DNA of 33,553 bases. Source: an uncultured Labrenzia sp. GTDB taxonomy: Bacteria; Pseudomonadota; Alphaproteobacteria; Rhizobiales; Stappiaceae. The notes beneath the pieces were generated by a model that saw nothing but the letters and a program-made list of their open reading frames with translations, was not told the DNA's origin and did no database searches. This document shows, piece after piece, positions 8,386 to 17,418 of the stretch. Each line of letters begins with the position of its first letter. Position 1 is the first letter of the stretch. The translations under genes were made by a program, and so were the position numbers. The DNA lies in contig CALDSI010000324.1 of the NCBI GenBank assembly GCA_937911395.1, forward strand, positions 1-33,553. Direction: 5' to 3'.

Positions 8386-10719
8386 ATGACGGATCAACAG
8401 GTGTCTCAGGGAAGAAACGAAGGCGCAACAGGTTTTGCCGACTGGCAAGCCATGAAATCCCTTGCGACCAGACTGGAAGAGTTGAACTCCACAGAGTGCT
8501 TTGACAGCTCCCTGGATATGTTCGGCGATCTAGACTGGCTTCAGCAATTGGTGAACCTCGTTTCAGATTATGTCTACGTAAAAGACCGCCGGTCGCGTTT
8601 TGTCATGGCAAACGACAAGGCCGCTGAAGATATGGGCCGCTCAACCAGTGCGGAGCTGATCGGCAAGTCTGATTTGGAGTTGCACTCACCGGAAGTCGGT
8701 CACGTATTCTATGACGCTGAACAGGCCATGATGCTTGAGGGTAGGGACTTGGTCGACGTTATGGACCGCATCCTTCTGCCGGACGGCACCGAAAAATGGT
8801 TTTCGTCTTCCAAATACCCGATCCGCAACGAGACCGGTGATATCGTCGGGATCGTCGGTATATCCAGAGATGTGACTGAGCGCCAAAACGCTGAGAAATT
8901 GCAGCGCGGTCAGAACGAGATCTTGAAAAAACTGGTGAGCGGTTTGCCGTTGCAGGATGTTTTGGATTCTCTCGTACTCATGATCGAGGGGCAGCTGGAA
9001 AGCGGCATGGGATCGGTTATGCTCCTTGATGAGACCGGCAAAAAGCTCCAATCAGCATCCGGTCCTAATCTGGCGCAAGGCTACCTGCAAGCTGTGGACG
9101 GGGTTGAGGTCGGGCCGAGAGTTGGATCTTGCGGGACGGCGGTATTCAGCAAAGAGGCCGTATTTGTCGACAACTTGTTTGAGAGCGAACTTTGGTCCGA
9201 CTATGTCGATCTTGTTAGCGAGTATGACCTGAAATCCTGCTGGTCCGTTCCGTTTTTCTCCGCGGATGGTAAGGTCTTGGGTACTTTCGCTTTTTATTGG
9301 GCGACTGTTCGTGCGCCGAGCGAGCCCGAGGTCAAAATTCTTCGTGAGGCAGCACATCTGGCCTCGATTGCCGTGGAACGCGACCGGGCTGAAAAGAAAA
9401 TCCGATATCTGGCAGAGCAAGACCCTTTGACAGGATTGCCGAACCGCCGAAAATTCAAAGACAAACTGGAAGCAAAAGTGGCTGCCAGCCGTGAGACCGG
9501 AGACCCGATTGCTGTAGTCTTCGTCGACATGGACAACTTCAAATACATCAACGACAGCTATGGGCATGCTGTCGGTGACGAAGTTCTTTCAGCCGTTGCA
9601 GAACGCATTCTTGCTTCCCACAATACTGCATTTGAAACCATTCGGTTCGGCGGAGACGAATTTGTTTTGTTCGTTGACGGCCCCTCGGCACAAAAACCAG
9701 CGTTGCAGGATTTTCTTACGCGCCTGCGCGCCGAAATTCTGAAAACAATCGAGCTGGACACGCTGACGCTTCACGTGACCTGTTCGATCGGGGCTGCCGT
9801 CTTCCCGCTTGATGGCGACACGGCCGATGAAGTTTTGAAAAATGCCGACCAGGCAATGTTTGAAGCCAAAAATCTCGGGCGGGACAATTTTTTCATTTTC
9901 GATCGGGAAACGGCACCAGCGGGTGTCAACCGGCTGAAGCTGGTTGAAGAGTTGCGTCAGGGCATCAACAACAATGAACTGTGCCTGGAGTATCAGCCTC
10001 AGATCGATCTGATGAGTGGCCGTATTGTCGGTGCCGAGGCGTTGGTGCGGTGGACACACCCGGAACGCGGGAGATTAATGCCCGGAGAGTTCATCGAGAT
10101 TGCGGAACAAACCGGCGCGATTATTTCCCTTGGCCGCTGGGTTCTGAACGAAGCATGCCGGCAAAACAAAGCCTGGCAGGAGGCGGGTCTTCCGCACATC
10201 ACGATCGCGGTAAACGTTTCTGCGAACCAGTTCCGTGACAAGGCTCTCTTGTCAGATGTGTTTTCTGCGCTCGACTCCAGCGGTCTGGATGCGCGGTATC
10301 TGGAGCTTGAGTTTACCGAAAGCCTTGTCATCCAGAACGTGGAACAGGCGGTCGCCCTGATGGAAGACTTCCGGCGGATCGGTATTCATTTGGCGATTGA
10401 CGACTTCGGCACCGGCTATTCCAGCCTTGTCGCTTTGAAGAATTTTCCTTTGAACCGGCTAAAGATCGATCAAAGCTTCATCCGGGATCTTGAATACAAG
10501 GAAAGCGACCGCGCGATCGTGCGGGCGATTATCAGCCTCGGGCGGGAACTGGGGCTAAACGTTGTTGCAGAAGGGGTCGAAACAGCCAAACAGCAAGCGT
10601 TTTTGCTCAGCTGCCGGTGTGAGACCACTCAAGGCTACCATTTCGGCCGGCCTATGGCGGCCGACAAGTTCTCAAAGCTCCTCGGGATGACCAGAACGCC
10701 GTTGGACGTGGCGCTCTGA
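8386..10719 (+). CDS. PAS-GAF-GGDEF-EAL cyclic-di-GMP enzyme
   Basis: A 777-residue soluble signalling protein that may make and/or break cyclic-di-GMP. Domain order: PAS (about 48-168), GAF (about 180-335), GGDEF (about 342-505) and EAL (about 515-765). The cyclase site is intact (GGDEF at 422-426, with DPLTGLPNRR and DMDNFKYIND). No RxxD inhibitory site lies at the expected place before GGDEF. The phosphodiesterase residues are also intact: EAL at 551-553, EFTE around 642-645, DDFGTGYSS at 672-680, K693 and E729. Both activities are therefore possible, presumably set by ligands or redox state at the PAS and GAF domains. There is no transmembrane helix. AAGG at 8375-8378, 7 nt before the ATG, supports the start. 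Confidence 0.93.
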   Translation: MTDQQVSQGRNEGATGFADWQAMKSLATRLEELNSTECFDSSLDMFGDLDWLQQLVNLVSDYVYVKDRRSRFVMANDKAAEDMGRSTSAELIGKSDLELHSPEVGHVFYDAEQAMMLEGRDLVDVMDRILLPDGTEKWFSSSKYPIRNETGDIVGIVGISRDVTERQNAEKLQRGQNEILKKLVSGLPLQDVLDSLVLMIEGQLESGMGSVMLLDETGKKLQSASGPNLAQGYLQAVDGVEVGPRVGSCGTAVFSKEAVFVDNLFESELWSDYVDLVSEYDLKSCWSVPFFSADGKVLGTFAFYWATVRAPSEPEVKILREAAHLASIAVERDRAEKKIRYLAEQDPLTGLPNRRKFKDKLEAKVAASRETGDPIAVVFVDMDNFKYINDSYGHAVGDEVLSAVAERILASHNTAFETIRFGGDEFVLFVDGPSAQKPALQDFLTRLRAEILKTIELDTLTLHVTCSIGAAVFPLDGDTADEVLKNADQAMFEAKNLGRDNFFIFDRETAPAGVNRLKLVEELRQGINNNELCLEYQPQIDLMSGRIVGAEALVRWTHPERGRLMPGEFIEIAEQTGAIISLGRWVLNEACRQNKAWQEAGLPHITIAVNVSANQFRDKALLSDVFSALDSSGLDARYLELEFTESLVIQNVEQAVALMEDFRRIGIHLAIDDFGTGYSSLVALKNFPLNRLKIDQSFIRDLEYKESDRAIVRAIISLGRELGLNVVAEGVETAKQQAFLLSCRCETTQGYHFGRPMAADKFSKLLGMTRTPLDVAL

Positions 10720-10784
10720 ACCTTGTCTGCCTGTTGCAGCGCGCTCAGAAAGAGAAAGCTTGCGGGAAACTAAAGAAGGCACGA

Positions 10785-10814
10785 AAGGATCGCTCAGATC
10801 CTTGCATTCTTTTT
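10785..10814 (+). terminator. Intrinsic terminator between the GGDEF-EAL gene and phaC
   Basis: A perfect 7-bp stem, AAGGATC (10785-10791) and GATCCTT (10797-10803), with a 5-nt loop, is followed by a T-rich run ending in TTTTT (10810-10814). It lies 65 bp after the GGDEF-EAL stop and just past the end of convergent phaC. Its T tract starts 6 nt from the stem, so efficiency is uncertain. Confidence 0.5.
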
Positions 10815-10819
10815 CGAAC

Positions 10820-12625
10820 TCAGATCCGGTTCATCACATAACTTCCCGGAGCGTCTTCGAGTATCTTGACCCGGTTGGCGCCAGGTTTGCGCGGCTTGGC
10901 TTCAGCCGGATCGTTTTTCCGAATCCATTCGTCCCAATACGGCCACCAGGATCCGGGGTGCTCTTCCGCGTTCTTCAGCCAATTTTCAAGAGTGCCTCTC
11001 GCTTCGCCGCCAGTCCAATACTGGTACTTGTTCTTTACCGGCGGATTGACGACACCTGCAATATGGCCGGAACCCGACAGGACATATTCCACCGGTCCAC
11101 CAAAACAGCCAGACCCCAAGAACACCGATTTTGGTGGCGCGATGTGATCTTCGCGGGTTGCAAGGTTGAAGATCGGAATCTTGACCCTGGAAAGGTCAAG
11201 TGTTTCACCGCCGATTTCCATCTCTCCCTTGGAGAGCTTGTTATCGAGATAACAATTGCGGAGATAAAAGGAGTGGTTCGCCGCCGGCATGCGGGTTGAA
11301 TCTGAGTTCCAGTACAAGAGGTCGAACGGGAAGGGCTCTTTCCCCTTCAAGTAGTTGTTCACCACATAGGACCATATGAGGTCATTGGACCGGAGCATGT
11401 TGAAGGCCGACGACATCTTGGACCCGTCCAGATAGCCGCTTTCCGCCATCCGCTTCTCCAGGATGGAGATTTGCTCCTCGTCGACAAACACCTTGAGATC
11501 ACCGGCGTAGGTGAAATCGACTTGCGTCGTGAAGAAGGTTGCCGTTTTGATCCGATCGTCACCGGTCTGCGCCATATAGGCGAGCGTTACGGCGAGGAGA
11601 GTGCCGCCAACGCAATAGCCGATTGCATTGACTTCTTCCTGACGGGTGGCGCGCTTGATGACATCCAGCGTGTTGAGGATGCCCTCTTTCATGTAGTGCT
11701 CAAAACTCTTTTGAGCCTGCCGTTCGTCCGGATTGACCCAGGAGATCACGAACACTGTGTGGCCTTGATCCACGGCCCACTTTATGAAGGATTTCTCCGG
11801 GTTGAGATCGAGAATATAGAACTTGTTGATCCACGGCGGCACGATCATCAAGGGGCGCTTCAAGACCGTGTCTGTAGTCGGGTCATACTGGATGACCTGG
11901 CATACGTCGTTTTGCGCGATGACCTTGCCTTTGGTGGTTCCAAGGTTTTCACCCAGTTTGAACTTTGACGGATCTGTCTGCCGGATCTTCAGTTCACCCT
12001 TACCGGTCTTCAGATCTTCGGCCAGATGCTCCATGCCCTTGACCAGGTTTTCGCCGTTGCTTTCCATCGTCAGGCGCAGGAGTTCAGGATTGGTCAGAAG
12101 GAAATTCGATGGCGAGAGTGCGTTGGAGATCTGAGTGACGTAGAATTCGGCCTTGTGGCGGGTGTGCTCGTCGAGTCCTTGGGCTTCGTGGACCATCTCT
12201 TCGGCCCACTGACTGGTGATGAGATAAATCTGTTTGACGAAATCGAAGTATTGGTTGTTTTCCCAGTCGGGATCAGCAAACCGCTTGTCTGTTACCGGGG
12301 CTTTCACAGCCGGCTCTGACTGTTCGCCCATCATCCGTTTGAGCGAAGAATTCCAGAGGTCGATGTAGCCGCTCCACAAGCGGCCCTGCGCCTCCATGGC
12401 CCGCTGCGGATCAGATGCCCAGTATTCTCCAACTTGAGCGAGTGTCTTGACCACGCCGGTAAGTTCGTCCGTTGATTCGTGCGTAATCTTGCCTTGCTCG
12501 CGCGGTTCGATGTACGCAGCGAGCGCCTTGCCTGCATTTTCCAATGTCTTTGCAAGATTTTGCGCGAAAGCTTCTGGATTGTTGATGATGTATTGCAACA
12601 TGGGATGCTGGCGGTCATCAGCCAT
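10820..12625 (-). CDS. phaC: Class I poly(3-hydroxyalkanoate) synthase
   Basis: A 601-residue enzyme that polymerises (R)-3-hydroxyacyl-CoA into polyhydroxyalkanoate at the granule surface. The modified lipase box GYCVGG contains nucleophile C338. The catalytic Asp is D493 (TREDHIAPP) and the His is H521 (SGSGHIAG), an alpha/beta-hydrolase triad. The N-terminal class I region (about 1-220) precedes the [12 protein letters not shown] block (263-274), and W439 lies in the LLYWNSD segment. The length matches class I PhaC acting without PhaE or PhaR. GGAGGA 10 nt upstream supports the ATG at 12625. No phaA, phaB, phaR or phasin gene is in the window. A divergent small lipoprotein gene lies upstream. 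Confidence 0.95.
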   Translation of the reverse strand: MADDRQHPMLQYIINNPEAFAQNLAKTLENAGKALAAYIEPREQGKITHESTDELTGVVKTLAQVGEYWASDPQRAMEAQGRLWSGYIDLWNSSLKRMMGEQSEPAVKAPVTDKRFADPDWENNQYFDFVKQIYLITSQWAEEMVHEAQGLDEHTRHKAEFYVTQISNALSPSNFLLTNPELLRLTMESNGENLVKGMEHLAEDLKTGKGELKIRQTDPSKFKLGENLGTTKGKVIAQNDVCQVIQYDPTTDTVLKRPLMIVPPWINKFYILDLNPEKSFIKWAVDQGHTVFVISWVNPDERQAQKSFEHYMKEGILNTLDVIKRATRQEEVNAIGYCVGGTLLAVTLAYMAQTGDDRIKTATFFTTQVDFTYAGDLKVFVDEEQISILEKRMAESGYLDGSKMSSAFNMLRSNDLIWSYVVNNYLKGKEPFPFDLLYWNSDSTRMPAANHSFYLRNCYLDNKLSKGEMEIGGETLDLSRVKIPIFNLATREDHIAPPKSVFLGSGCFGGPVEYVLSGSGHIAGVVNPPVKNKYQYWTGGEARGTLENWLKNAEEHPGSWWPYWDEWIRKNDPAEAKPRKPGANRVKILEDAPGSYVMNRI

Positions 12626-12728
12626 AAGCAGGGATTCCTCCGACTTCCGGTCTTCTTAACTGCCGTCTGGAGGCGGCAGCCTGTTGGGCGGTTCCTCAGC
12701 GTTATGTGTTTCTATTTGCGCTTGTATT

Positions 12729-12763
12729 CGGAACGTCAGTTTCATTTATGGCACAACGTTCCG
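12729..12763. repeat. Inverted repeat in the phaC/lipoprotein divergent region
   Basis: Perfect 8-bp arms CGGAACGT (12729-12736) and ACGTTCCG (12756-12763) are separated by 19 bp, about 104 bp upstream of the phaC start. The spacing puts the arm centres 27 bp apart, closer to a looped operator or a hairpin than a compact palindrome. The function is unknown. Confidence 0.4.
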
Positions 12764-12812
12764 GTGCCGTCGATTGGTTTCCATAACGCGTATTGCCGCT
12801 GTGCTAGAGGAC

Positions 12813-12840
12813 TTGTGTGACACTTCGATGGAAGTATGAT
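12813..12840 (+). promoter_or_regulatory. Candidate sigma70 promoter of the small lipoprotein
   Basis: TTGTGT (12813-12818) and TATGAT (12835-12840) are separated by 16 bp. The -10 matches the consensus at 5 of 6 positions. The predicted start near 12847 leaves a short leader that contains AGGGAG (12855-12860), 9 nt before the ATG. Confidence 0.5.
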
Positions 12841-12869
12841 CGCAGTTGTAGATTAGGGAGACGGCAATC

Positions 12870-13115
12870 ATGCGCGTGCGGCGCAATCTCTGTTTGGTGT
12901 TCTTGGGTGCAAGCATCCTGCAATCCTGCGCCGTTGGTCCCGGCACGCCGCTCGTCAAAGCAGTGAACCCGGACCAAAAAACACGATCAGGCACCGTGCA
13001 GCCGCCGACTGGTTACGGTCCACCGAACGCGTCCGCGCAGTCAAGAGGCCTGATCAACCCGTTGGAGCGGGCCGAAACGGAAGAATATCTCAAAACTCTC
13101 GCAGACGAACAGTGA
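12870..13115 (+). CDS. Small predicted lipoprotein
   Basis: An 81-residue protein with a type II signal peptide: basic N-terminus (MRVRRN), hydrophobic core, then LQSC with the lipidated cysteine at position 20. The lipobox deviates slightly (Gln at -2). The mature part is only about 62 residues, Pro- and Gly-rich and apparently unstructured until a final acidic helix (ERAETEEYLKTLADEQ). Residue +2 after the cysteine is Ala rather than Asp, which does not suggest inner-membrane retention under the E. coli rule. AGGGAG 9 nt upstream and a good -10 box support expression. It resembles short envelope lipoproteins of alphaproteobacteria; no function can be assigned. Confidence 0.72.
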   Translation: MRVRRNLCLVFLGASILQSCAVGPGTPLVKAVNPDQKTRSGTVQPPTGYGPPNASAQSRGLINPLERAETEEYLKTLADEQ

Positions 13116-13366
13116 GCTTGATTGAAGCGGCCTTAGCTTTGAGTACAGCAGACTGCCTCCACTGCTCTGGACCAATATTTCCGACGTTGCTGAATGTCAG
13201 TTTTATCATAGCCTCAACAGGCAGACCGTACGTCATCTCCCGATAAAAATAGCGAGTACCGTAACGTAAAACAGTTTTGGATAACTTTAAAACTTTGGTA
13301 TGCCACTTGCGGGTGAGCACATACCTTGTTCAGCAGAAATGTGGTCCCGGCGTTTTGGGGGCGCTC

Positions 13367-14593
13367 GTGCTTGATGTGAAGACTATACTGTTTTCCCTAG
13401 TTGTCGCTGAGCTGACAGCCAGCGCTGTGTTGTGCTTTCTTTTTTTCTTCTGGCAACATCGCGACCGGGCAGGGCTTTTGTCCTTCGGGCTCTGGGCTAT
13501 TGCGTTCCTGCTTGGGGCGGTCGGTACACTGCTGATAAGCTTCCGTGGTGTGTTGCCGGACGACCTGACCATCATTGCAGCGAATTTCCTTATCCTGTTT
13601 GCAACTGGCCTGAGACGCAGCGGTGTCGCGGCCTTCTTTTACCAACCTTTGCGCCTTTGGATTGCTGCAGGGCTTGCCGGTGTCTGGCTATTACTCTGCT
13701 CGGTTCCGGACTTTGCCACAACACTGTCCAGCCGGGTGGCTTACGTGCAACCGGTAATGATGCTCTACATCGCATGGTCGGCCATAATATGCTTGCGCTG
13801 GAATACAGAAAACCTTGTCACGCCGAAGGTATACGCTTTCAGCGCAGCTCTTGAAACGAGCGCTCATTTCAGTTTGTTGACCGCACTTGGATTTGGCGCT
13901 GAAACCGGGCTGTTCGAAGCGATCAGCGGACATGTCATCCTGATTGCACTGCTGCTTATCCTGGTTGCCATGGTGCTTTCCATGTTTACCGCTCTCGCAA
14001 TGCCGATCGAGCGATCACTTTTGCAATTCAAATCGGCCGCCTATCGCGATTGTTTAACAGGATTGCCCAATCGCCGGGCGGTGTTTGAAAGGGCGGCAAC
14101 GTTCAAGTCAGTCTCCGCCGCAAACAACTGTCTCACGGTGATCCGATTTGACATCGATGAGTTCAAGAGGGTCAACGACAAGCACGGCCATGCAACCGGT
14201 GACCTGGTCCTTCAAGTATTCGGCCGGGTTTGCGAGGAAACAAAACCGGCGGATACGGTTGCAGGCCGGCTGGGCGGCGATGAGTTTGTCATTCTGTCCA
14301 CCAGGATGGAGCCAAACCAAGCGCGGATTCTTGCCGAAAAGATTCGGGCTCGTTTTGCAGCTGCATGTTCTGAGGAGACAGAGGGTGCTGTTCAGGTTGG
14401 GCTGAGTGCTGGCGTCAGTTCCGTACCGCTCGATCTAGGACTGGATGAGGCTTTGGAAATTGCAGACAGAGCTATGTACGAAGCCAAAGCGTGCGGCCGC
14501 GGCAAAACGATTGTCGGCTCCGCTGAAAAGGCTAGGGTTTTTTCTGGCGCTGAAGACGCACAATTCGCATTCTATAAGCCCCATCCGGCATAG
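13367..14593 (+). CDS. Membrane-bound diguanylate cyclase (GGDEF)
   Basis: About 408 residues. The first part (about 5-215) has six or so membrane helices and resembles the membrane sensor regions seen in many alphaproteobacterial cyclases. The catalytic GGDEF domain follows (about 220-385) with RDCLTGLPNRR, RFDIDEFKRVND and GGDEF at 303-307, all intact. The usual RxxD inhibitory site is not properly placed: KPAD lies six residues before GGDEF and has Lys for Arg. The GTG at 13367 is preferred because GGGG (13357-13360) lies 6 nt upstream and the helix region begins there. An in-frame ATG at 13277 would add 30 mostly polar residues and has no clear ribosome site. There is no EAL domain. It should make c-di-GMP in response to an unknown envelope signal. 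Confidence 0.88.
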   Translation: MLDVKTILFSLVVAELTASAVLCFLFFFWQHRDRAGLLSFGLWAIAFLLGAVGTLLISFRGVLPDDLTIIAANFLILFATGLRRSGVAAFFYQPLRLWIAAGLAGVWLLLCSVPDFATTLSSRVAYVQPVMMLYIAWSAIICLRWNTENLVTPKVYAFSAALETSAHFSLLTALGFGAETGLFEAISGHVILIALLLILVAMVLSMFTALAMPIERSLLQFKSAAYRDCLTGLPNRRAVFERAATFKSVSAANNCLTVIRFDIDEFKRVNDKHGHATGDLVLQVFGRVCEETKPADTVAGRLGGDEFVILSTRMEPNQARILAEKIRARFAAACSEETEGAVQVGLSAGVSSVPLDLGLDEALEIADRAMYEAKACGRGKTIVGSAEKARVFSGAEDAQFAFYKPHPA

Positions 14594-14744
14594 CTGCCCG
14601 TTACCGAGCCTAATGATTGGCGTGCTTTCCCTCTTCTGCGAGGCGTTCTTGGCAGGCCCCGGCCAAACTTATCTGTTCCCACATTTAGGTGTCTAGGCGT
14701 TCAAAGATGGGTGCGAAACTCAAAAAGGCCTGTTAAAAGGGCGC

Positions 14745-14768
14745 GCAACCTGCTCATCGCGCAGGTGC
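14745..14768 (+). repeat. Stem-loop in the leader of the alaC operon
   Basis: GCAACCTGC (14745-14753) and GCAGGTGC (14761-14768) pair as an 8-bp stem with one bulged A and a 7-nt loop, 36 bp before the alaC start. There is no T tract, so it is not a terminator; it could be an operator or an mRNA leader hairpin. The rest of the 211-bp gap (14594-14804) shows nothing else I can support. Confidence 0.3.
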
Positions 14769-14804
14769 GATATACCCATTTTCAAGTCGCAAGGATCCGC
14801 GCCC

Positions 14805-16022
14805 ATGGAGGAATTCCACAAAATCAAACGGCTCCCGCCGTATGTTTTTGAACAGGTCAATCGCTTGAAAGCCAAGGCGCGAGCGGCGGGTGCGGACATC
14901 ATTGATCTAGGTATGGGCAACCCGGATCTGGCAACACCGAAGCACATCGTCGACAAGCTGACCGAGGTCGTTCAGGATCCGCGAAGCCACCGTTATTCTG
15001 CTTCGAAGGGCATTCAGGGCCTGCGCAAGGCTCAAGCATCCTATTATGGCCGCCGGTTTGGCGTGAAGCTCGACCCGGACACCCAGGTCATCGCAACACT
15101 TGGCTCCAAGGAAGGCTTTGCCAATATGGCGCAGGCCATTTCCGCGCCGGGCGATGTGATCCTGAGCCCCAATCCAAGTTATCCGATCCACACGTTCGGG
15201 TTCCTGATGGCGGGAGCCTCGATCCGCAATATTCCGGCTGAGCCAAACAGCGGCTTCTTTGAAGCGCTGGAACGCGCGGTCATTCACTCGGTGCCGAAAC
15301 CGATCGCTATCATTCTGTGTTATCCGGCCAACCCGACAGCGTATTGCGCGGATCTCGATTTCTACAAGGACGTCGTGGCCTTTGCGCGCAAGCACAACAT
15401 CTTCATTCTCTCGGATCTTGCCTATTCAGAGATCTACTTCGGAGATACCCCGCCGCCGTCTGTCCTGCAGGTGCCGGGGGCAATGGACGTCACCGTTGAA
15501 TTTACATCGCTTTCCAAGACCTTCTCCATGCCGGGCTGGCGGATGGGTTTTGCGGTTGGCAATGAGCGCCTGATTGGCGCCCTTGGGCGGGTGAAGTCCT
15601 ATCTTGACTACGGTGCTTTCACGCCGATCCAGGTTGCTGCGACCGCGGCACTGAACGGTCCGGATGATTGTATCCGTGAAACCCGTGATATCTACAAGAA
15701 ACGCCGGGATGTTGTCGTCGAGAGCTTCGGCCGCGCTGGGTGGGATATTCCCGCACCAGAAGCCAGCATGTTCTGCTGGGCGCCGATTCCGGAAAAATTC
15801 CGGTCTCTCGGCAGTCTGGAATTCTCCAAATTGCTGCTGGAACGCGCTGACGTTGCAGTCGCGCCAGGCATTGGTTTTGGCGAATACGGTGACGGGTTTG
15901 TCCGCATTGGTCTCGTCGAAAACGAGCAGCGGTTGCGCCAGGCGGCAAGAAATGTCCGCCGGTTCCTTGAAACTGCGGAGCAAAAGCTGCACAACGTCAT
16001 CCCGCTTGAGACTTCTCGCTGA
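14805..16022 (+). CDS. alaC: Aminotransferase class I/II, AlaC-type (alanine transaminase)
   Basis: A 405-residue PLP-dependent fold-type I aminotransferase. Visible cofactor residues are N176-P-T, D204 (SDLAYSE), and the Schiff-base lysine K238 (SLSKTF) followed by PGWRMGF. A carboxylate-binding Arg lies near 378 (FVRIGLVEN). The sequence follows E. coli AlaC/YfdZ closely from RLPPYVF to the C-terminus, including MGNPDLATPKHIV and YSASKGIxxLR. That makes pyruvate-glutamate transamination to alanine the likely role. These proteins are often annotated as LL-diaminopimelate aminotransferase, and position next to hom keeps an amino-acid biosynthetic role plausible. AAGGAT 9 nt upstream supports the ATG. 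It is the first gene of a tight string with hom (22-bp gap). Confidence 0.88.
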   Translation: MEEFHKIKRLPPYVFEQVNRLKAKARAAGADIIDLGMGNPDLATPKHIVDKLTEVVQDPRSHRYSASKGIQGLRKAQASYYGRRFGVKLDPDTQVIATLGSKEGFANMAQAISAPGDVILSPNPSYPIHTFGFLMAGASIRNIPAEPNSGFFEALERAVIHSVPKPIAIILCYPANPTAYCADLDFYKDVVAFARKHNIFILSDLAYSEIYFGDTPPPSVLQVPGAMDVTVEFTSLSKTFSMPGWRMGFAVGNERLIGALGRVKSYLDYGAFTPIQVAATAALNGPDDCIRETRDIYKKRRDVVVESFGRAGWDIPAPEASMFCWAPIPEKFRSLGSLEFSKLLLERADVAVAPGIGFGEYGDGFVRIGLVENEQRLRQAARNVRRFLETAEQKLHNVIPLETSR

Positions 16023-16044
16023 ATAGAATTGGATTAATTCCCGA

Positions 16045-17370
16045 ATGGCAGACGCATTGAAAATCGGCGTGGCCGGCCTTGGAACGGTCGGTGCGTCCGT
16101 GGTGCAACTCCTGGAAAAGCACGCTGGCCAGATCGAACGTAGGACCGGCCGGTCCTTGACGGTTACAGCTGTCAGTGCCCGGAACCGGACGCGGGACCGG
16201 GGAATTGATACAAGTGGCTTCACCTGGTTCGATGATCCGGTGGCCATGGCGAATGCAGCAGAGCTCGATATTTTTGTTGAGCTGATCGGCGGGGAAGACG
16301 GACCGGCCGAGCAAAGTGTTCGCGCAGCGCTCAGCCGCGGTGTGCATGTCGTGACGGCCAACAAGGCTTTGATTGCCAAACACGGAGTTGATCTGGCCCG
16401 GGTCGCTGAGGCGAACAACGCCTGCCTCAACTATGAGGCGGCGGTCGCGGGCGGAATTCCGATCGTGAAAACCATGCGCGAGTCTCTTGCCGGCAATGAA
16501 GTCAGCCGCGTCTACGGCATCTTGAACGGTACGTGCAATTACATCCTGACGCGAATGGAAGCCGAAGGCATCAGCTTCGAAGACTGCCTGGCTGACGCGC
16601 AGCGGCTTGGTTATGCGGAAGCCGATCCGACCTTCGATATCGAAGGCAACGATACGGCACACAAGCTGGCGATCCTGACAAGCCTTGCCTTTGGCACCGA
16701 GATTGATGCCGACAGCATTTTCATGGAAGGCATTACTTCCATTACCACTGCCGATATCCAGGCCGCTGACGAGCTCGGCTTCCGGATCAAACTGCTCGGT
16801 GTTGCACAGCGCACCGACACGGGCATCGAACAACGCGTTCACCCAACAATGGTGCCGAAATCGTCCGCGATTGCGCGGATTGACGGCGTACTGAATGCTG
16901 TTGCCGTCGACGGAGATTACGTCGGTGAGATTGTTCTTGTTGGACCGGGTGCCGGCGGGAATGCGACGGCGTCGTCTGTGGTTGCCGACATTACAGACAT
17001 TGCCCGGGGCGACGAAACACCCGTTCTTGGCATGCCGGCAACAGATCTGGTTCCGTATGAGCGGGCCCGGATGCGCCTTCATGAGGGTGGCTATTACATT
17101 CGCTTGTCGGTCTACGATCGCCCGGGCGCGTTCGGCGAGATTGCCCGCTGCATGGGCGATGCCGGTATTTCGCTGGAGTCCATCGTTCAAAAACGGGCAG
17201 CGGCAGAAGACCGAGACCGAGACCGCGACAGTGCGGATGCGCCGCAACCGGTCATCTTGATCACCTATGAAACAACCGAGATCGCCATCAAAGAAGCGCT
17301 GGATGTGATCATGTCGAAAGGCGTGGTCGCAGAACAGCCTCAGATGATCCGGATCGAAAAACTGAAGTAA
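16045..17370 (+). CDS. hom: Homoserine dehydrogenase
   Basis: A 441-residue enzyme that reduces aspartate-4-semialdehyde to homoserine on the route to threonine and methionine. The Rossmann motif GVAGLGTVG is at 8-16. The catalytic domain has VTANKAL, AAVAGGIPIV, LNGTCNYILTRM and the substrate/catalytic block EADPTFDIEGNDTAHKL. A C-terminal ACT domain (about 350-440) indicates threonine feedback control. It is monofunctional, without an aspartate kinase part. The ACT domain carries an odd charged insert AAAEDRDRDRDSADAP encoded by a 6-bp tandem repeat (17209-17227). The gene lies between alaC and glpX on the same strand with short gaps, so it is probably co-transcribed. Confidence 0.95.
   Translation: MADALKIGVAGLGTVGASVVQLLEKHAGQIERRTGRSLTVTAVSARNRTRDRGIDTSGFTWFDDPVAMANAAELDIFVELIGGEDGPAEQSVRAALSRGVHVVTANKALIAKHGVDLARVAEANNACLNYEAAVAGGIPIVKTMRESLAGNEVSRVYGILNGTCNYILTRMEAEGISFEDCLADAQRLGYAEADPTFDIEGNDTAHKLAILTSLAFGTEIDADSIFMEGITSITTADIQAADELGFRIKLLGVAQRTDTGIEQRVHPTMVPKSSAIARIDGVLNAVAVDGDYVGEIVLVGPGAGGNATASSVVADITDIARGDETPVLGMPATDLVPYERARMRLHEGGYYIRLSVYDRPGAFGEIARCMGDAGISLESIVQKRAAAEDRDRDRDSADAPQPVILITYETTEIAIKEALDVIMSKGVVAEQPQMIRIEKLK
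17209..17227 (+). repeat. Hexanucleotide tandem repeat inside hom
   Basis: Three near-identical units GACCGA, GACCGA, GACCGC plus a partial GAC encode alternating Asp-Arg residues in the homoserine dehydrogenase ACT domain. Units of 6 bp keep the frame, so copy number could vary without breaking the gene. Confidence 0.7.
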
Positions 17371-17418
17371 GTCAAACGTCCCGCGGACGTGCGGAACGGG
17401 GGAAAAGCGGAGATGTTG

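Noticed and set aside
8156-8389. A plus-strand 77-codon frame upstream of the GGDEF-EAL gene
   Set aside because: It covers the candidate promoter of the GGDEF-EAL gene and lacks a ribosome site; the composition looks non-coding.
13090-13320. A minus-strand 76-codon frame between the lipoprotein and the membrane GGDEF gene
   Set aside because: No start signal, no family resemblance, and its ends run into both flanking genes.
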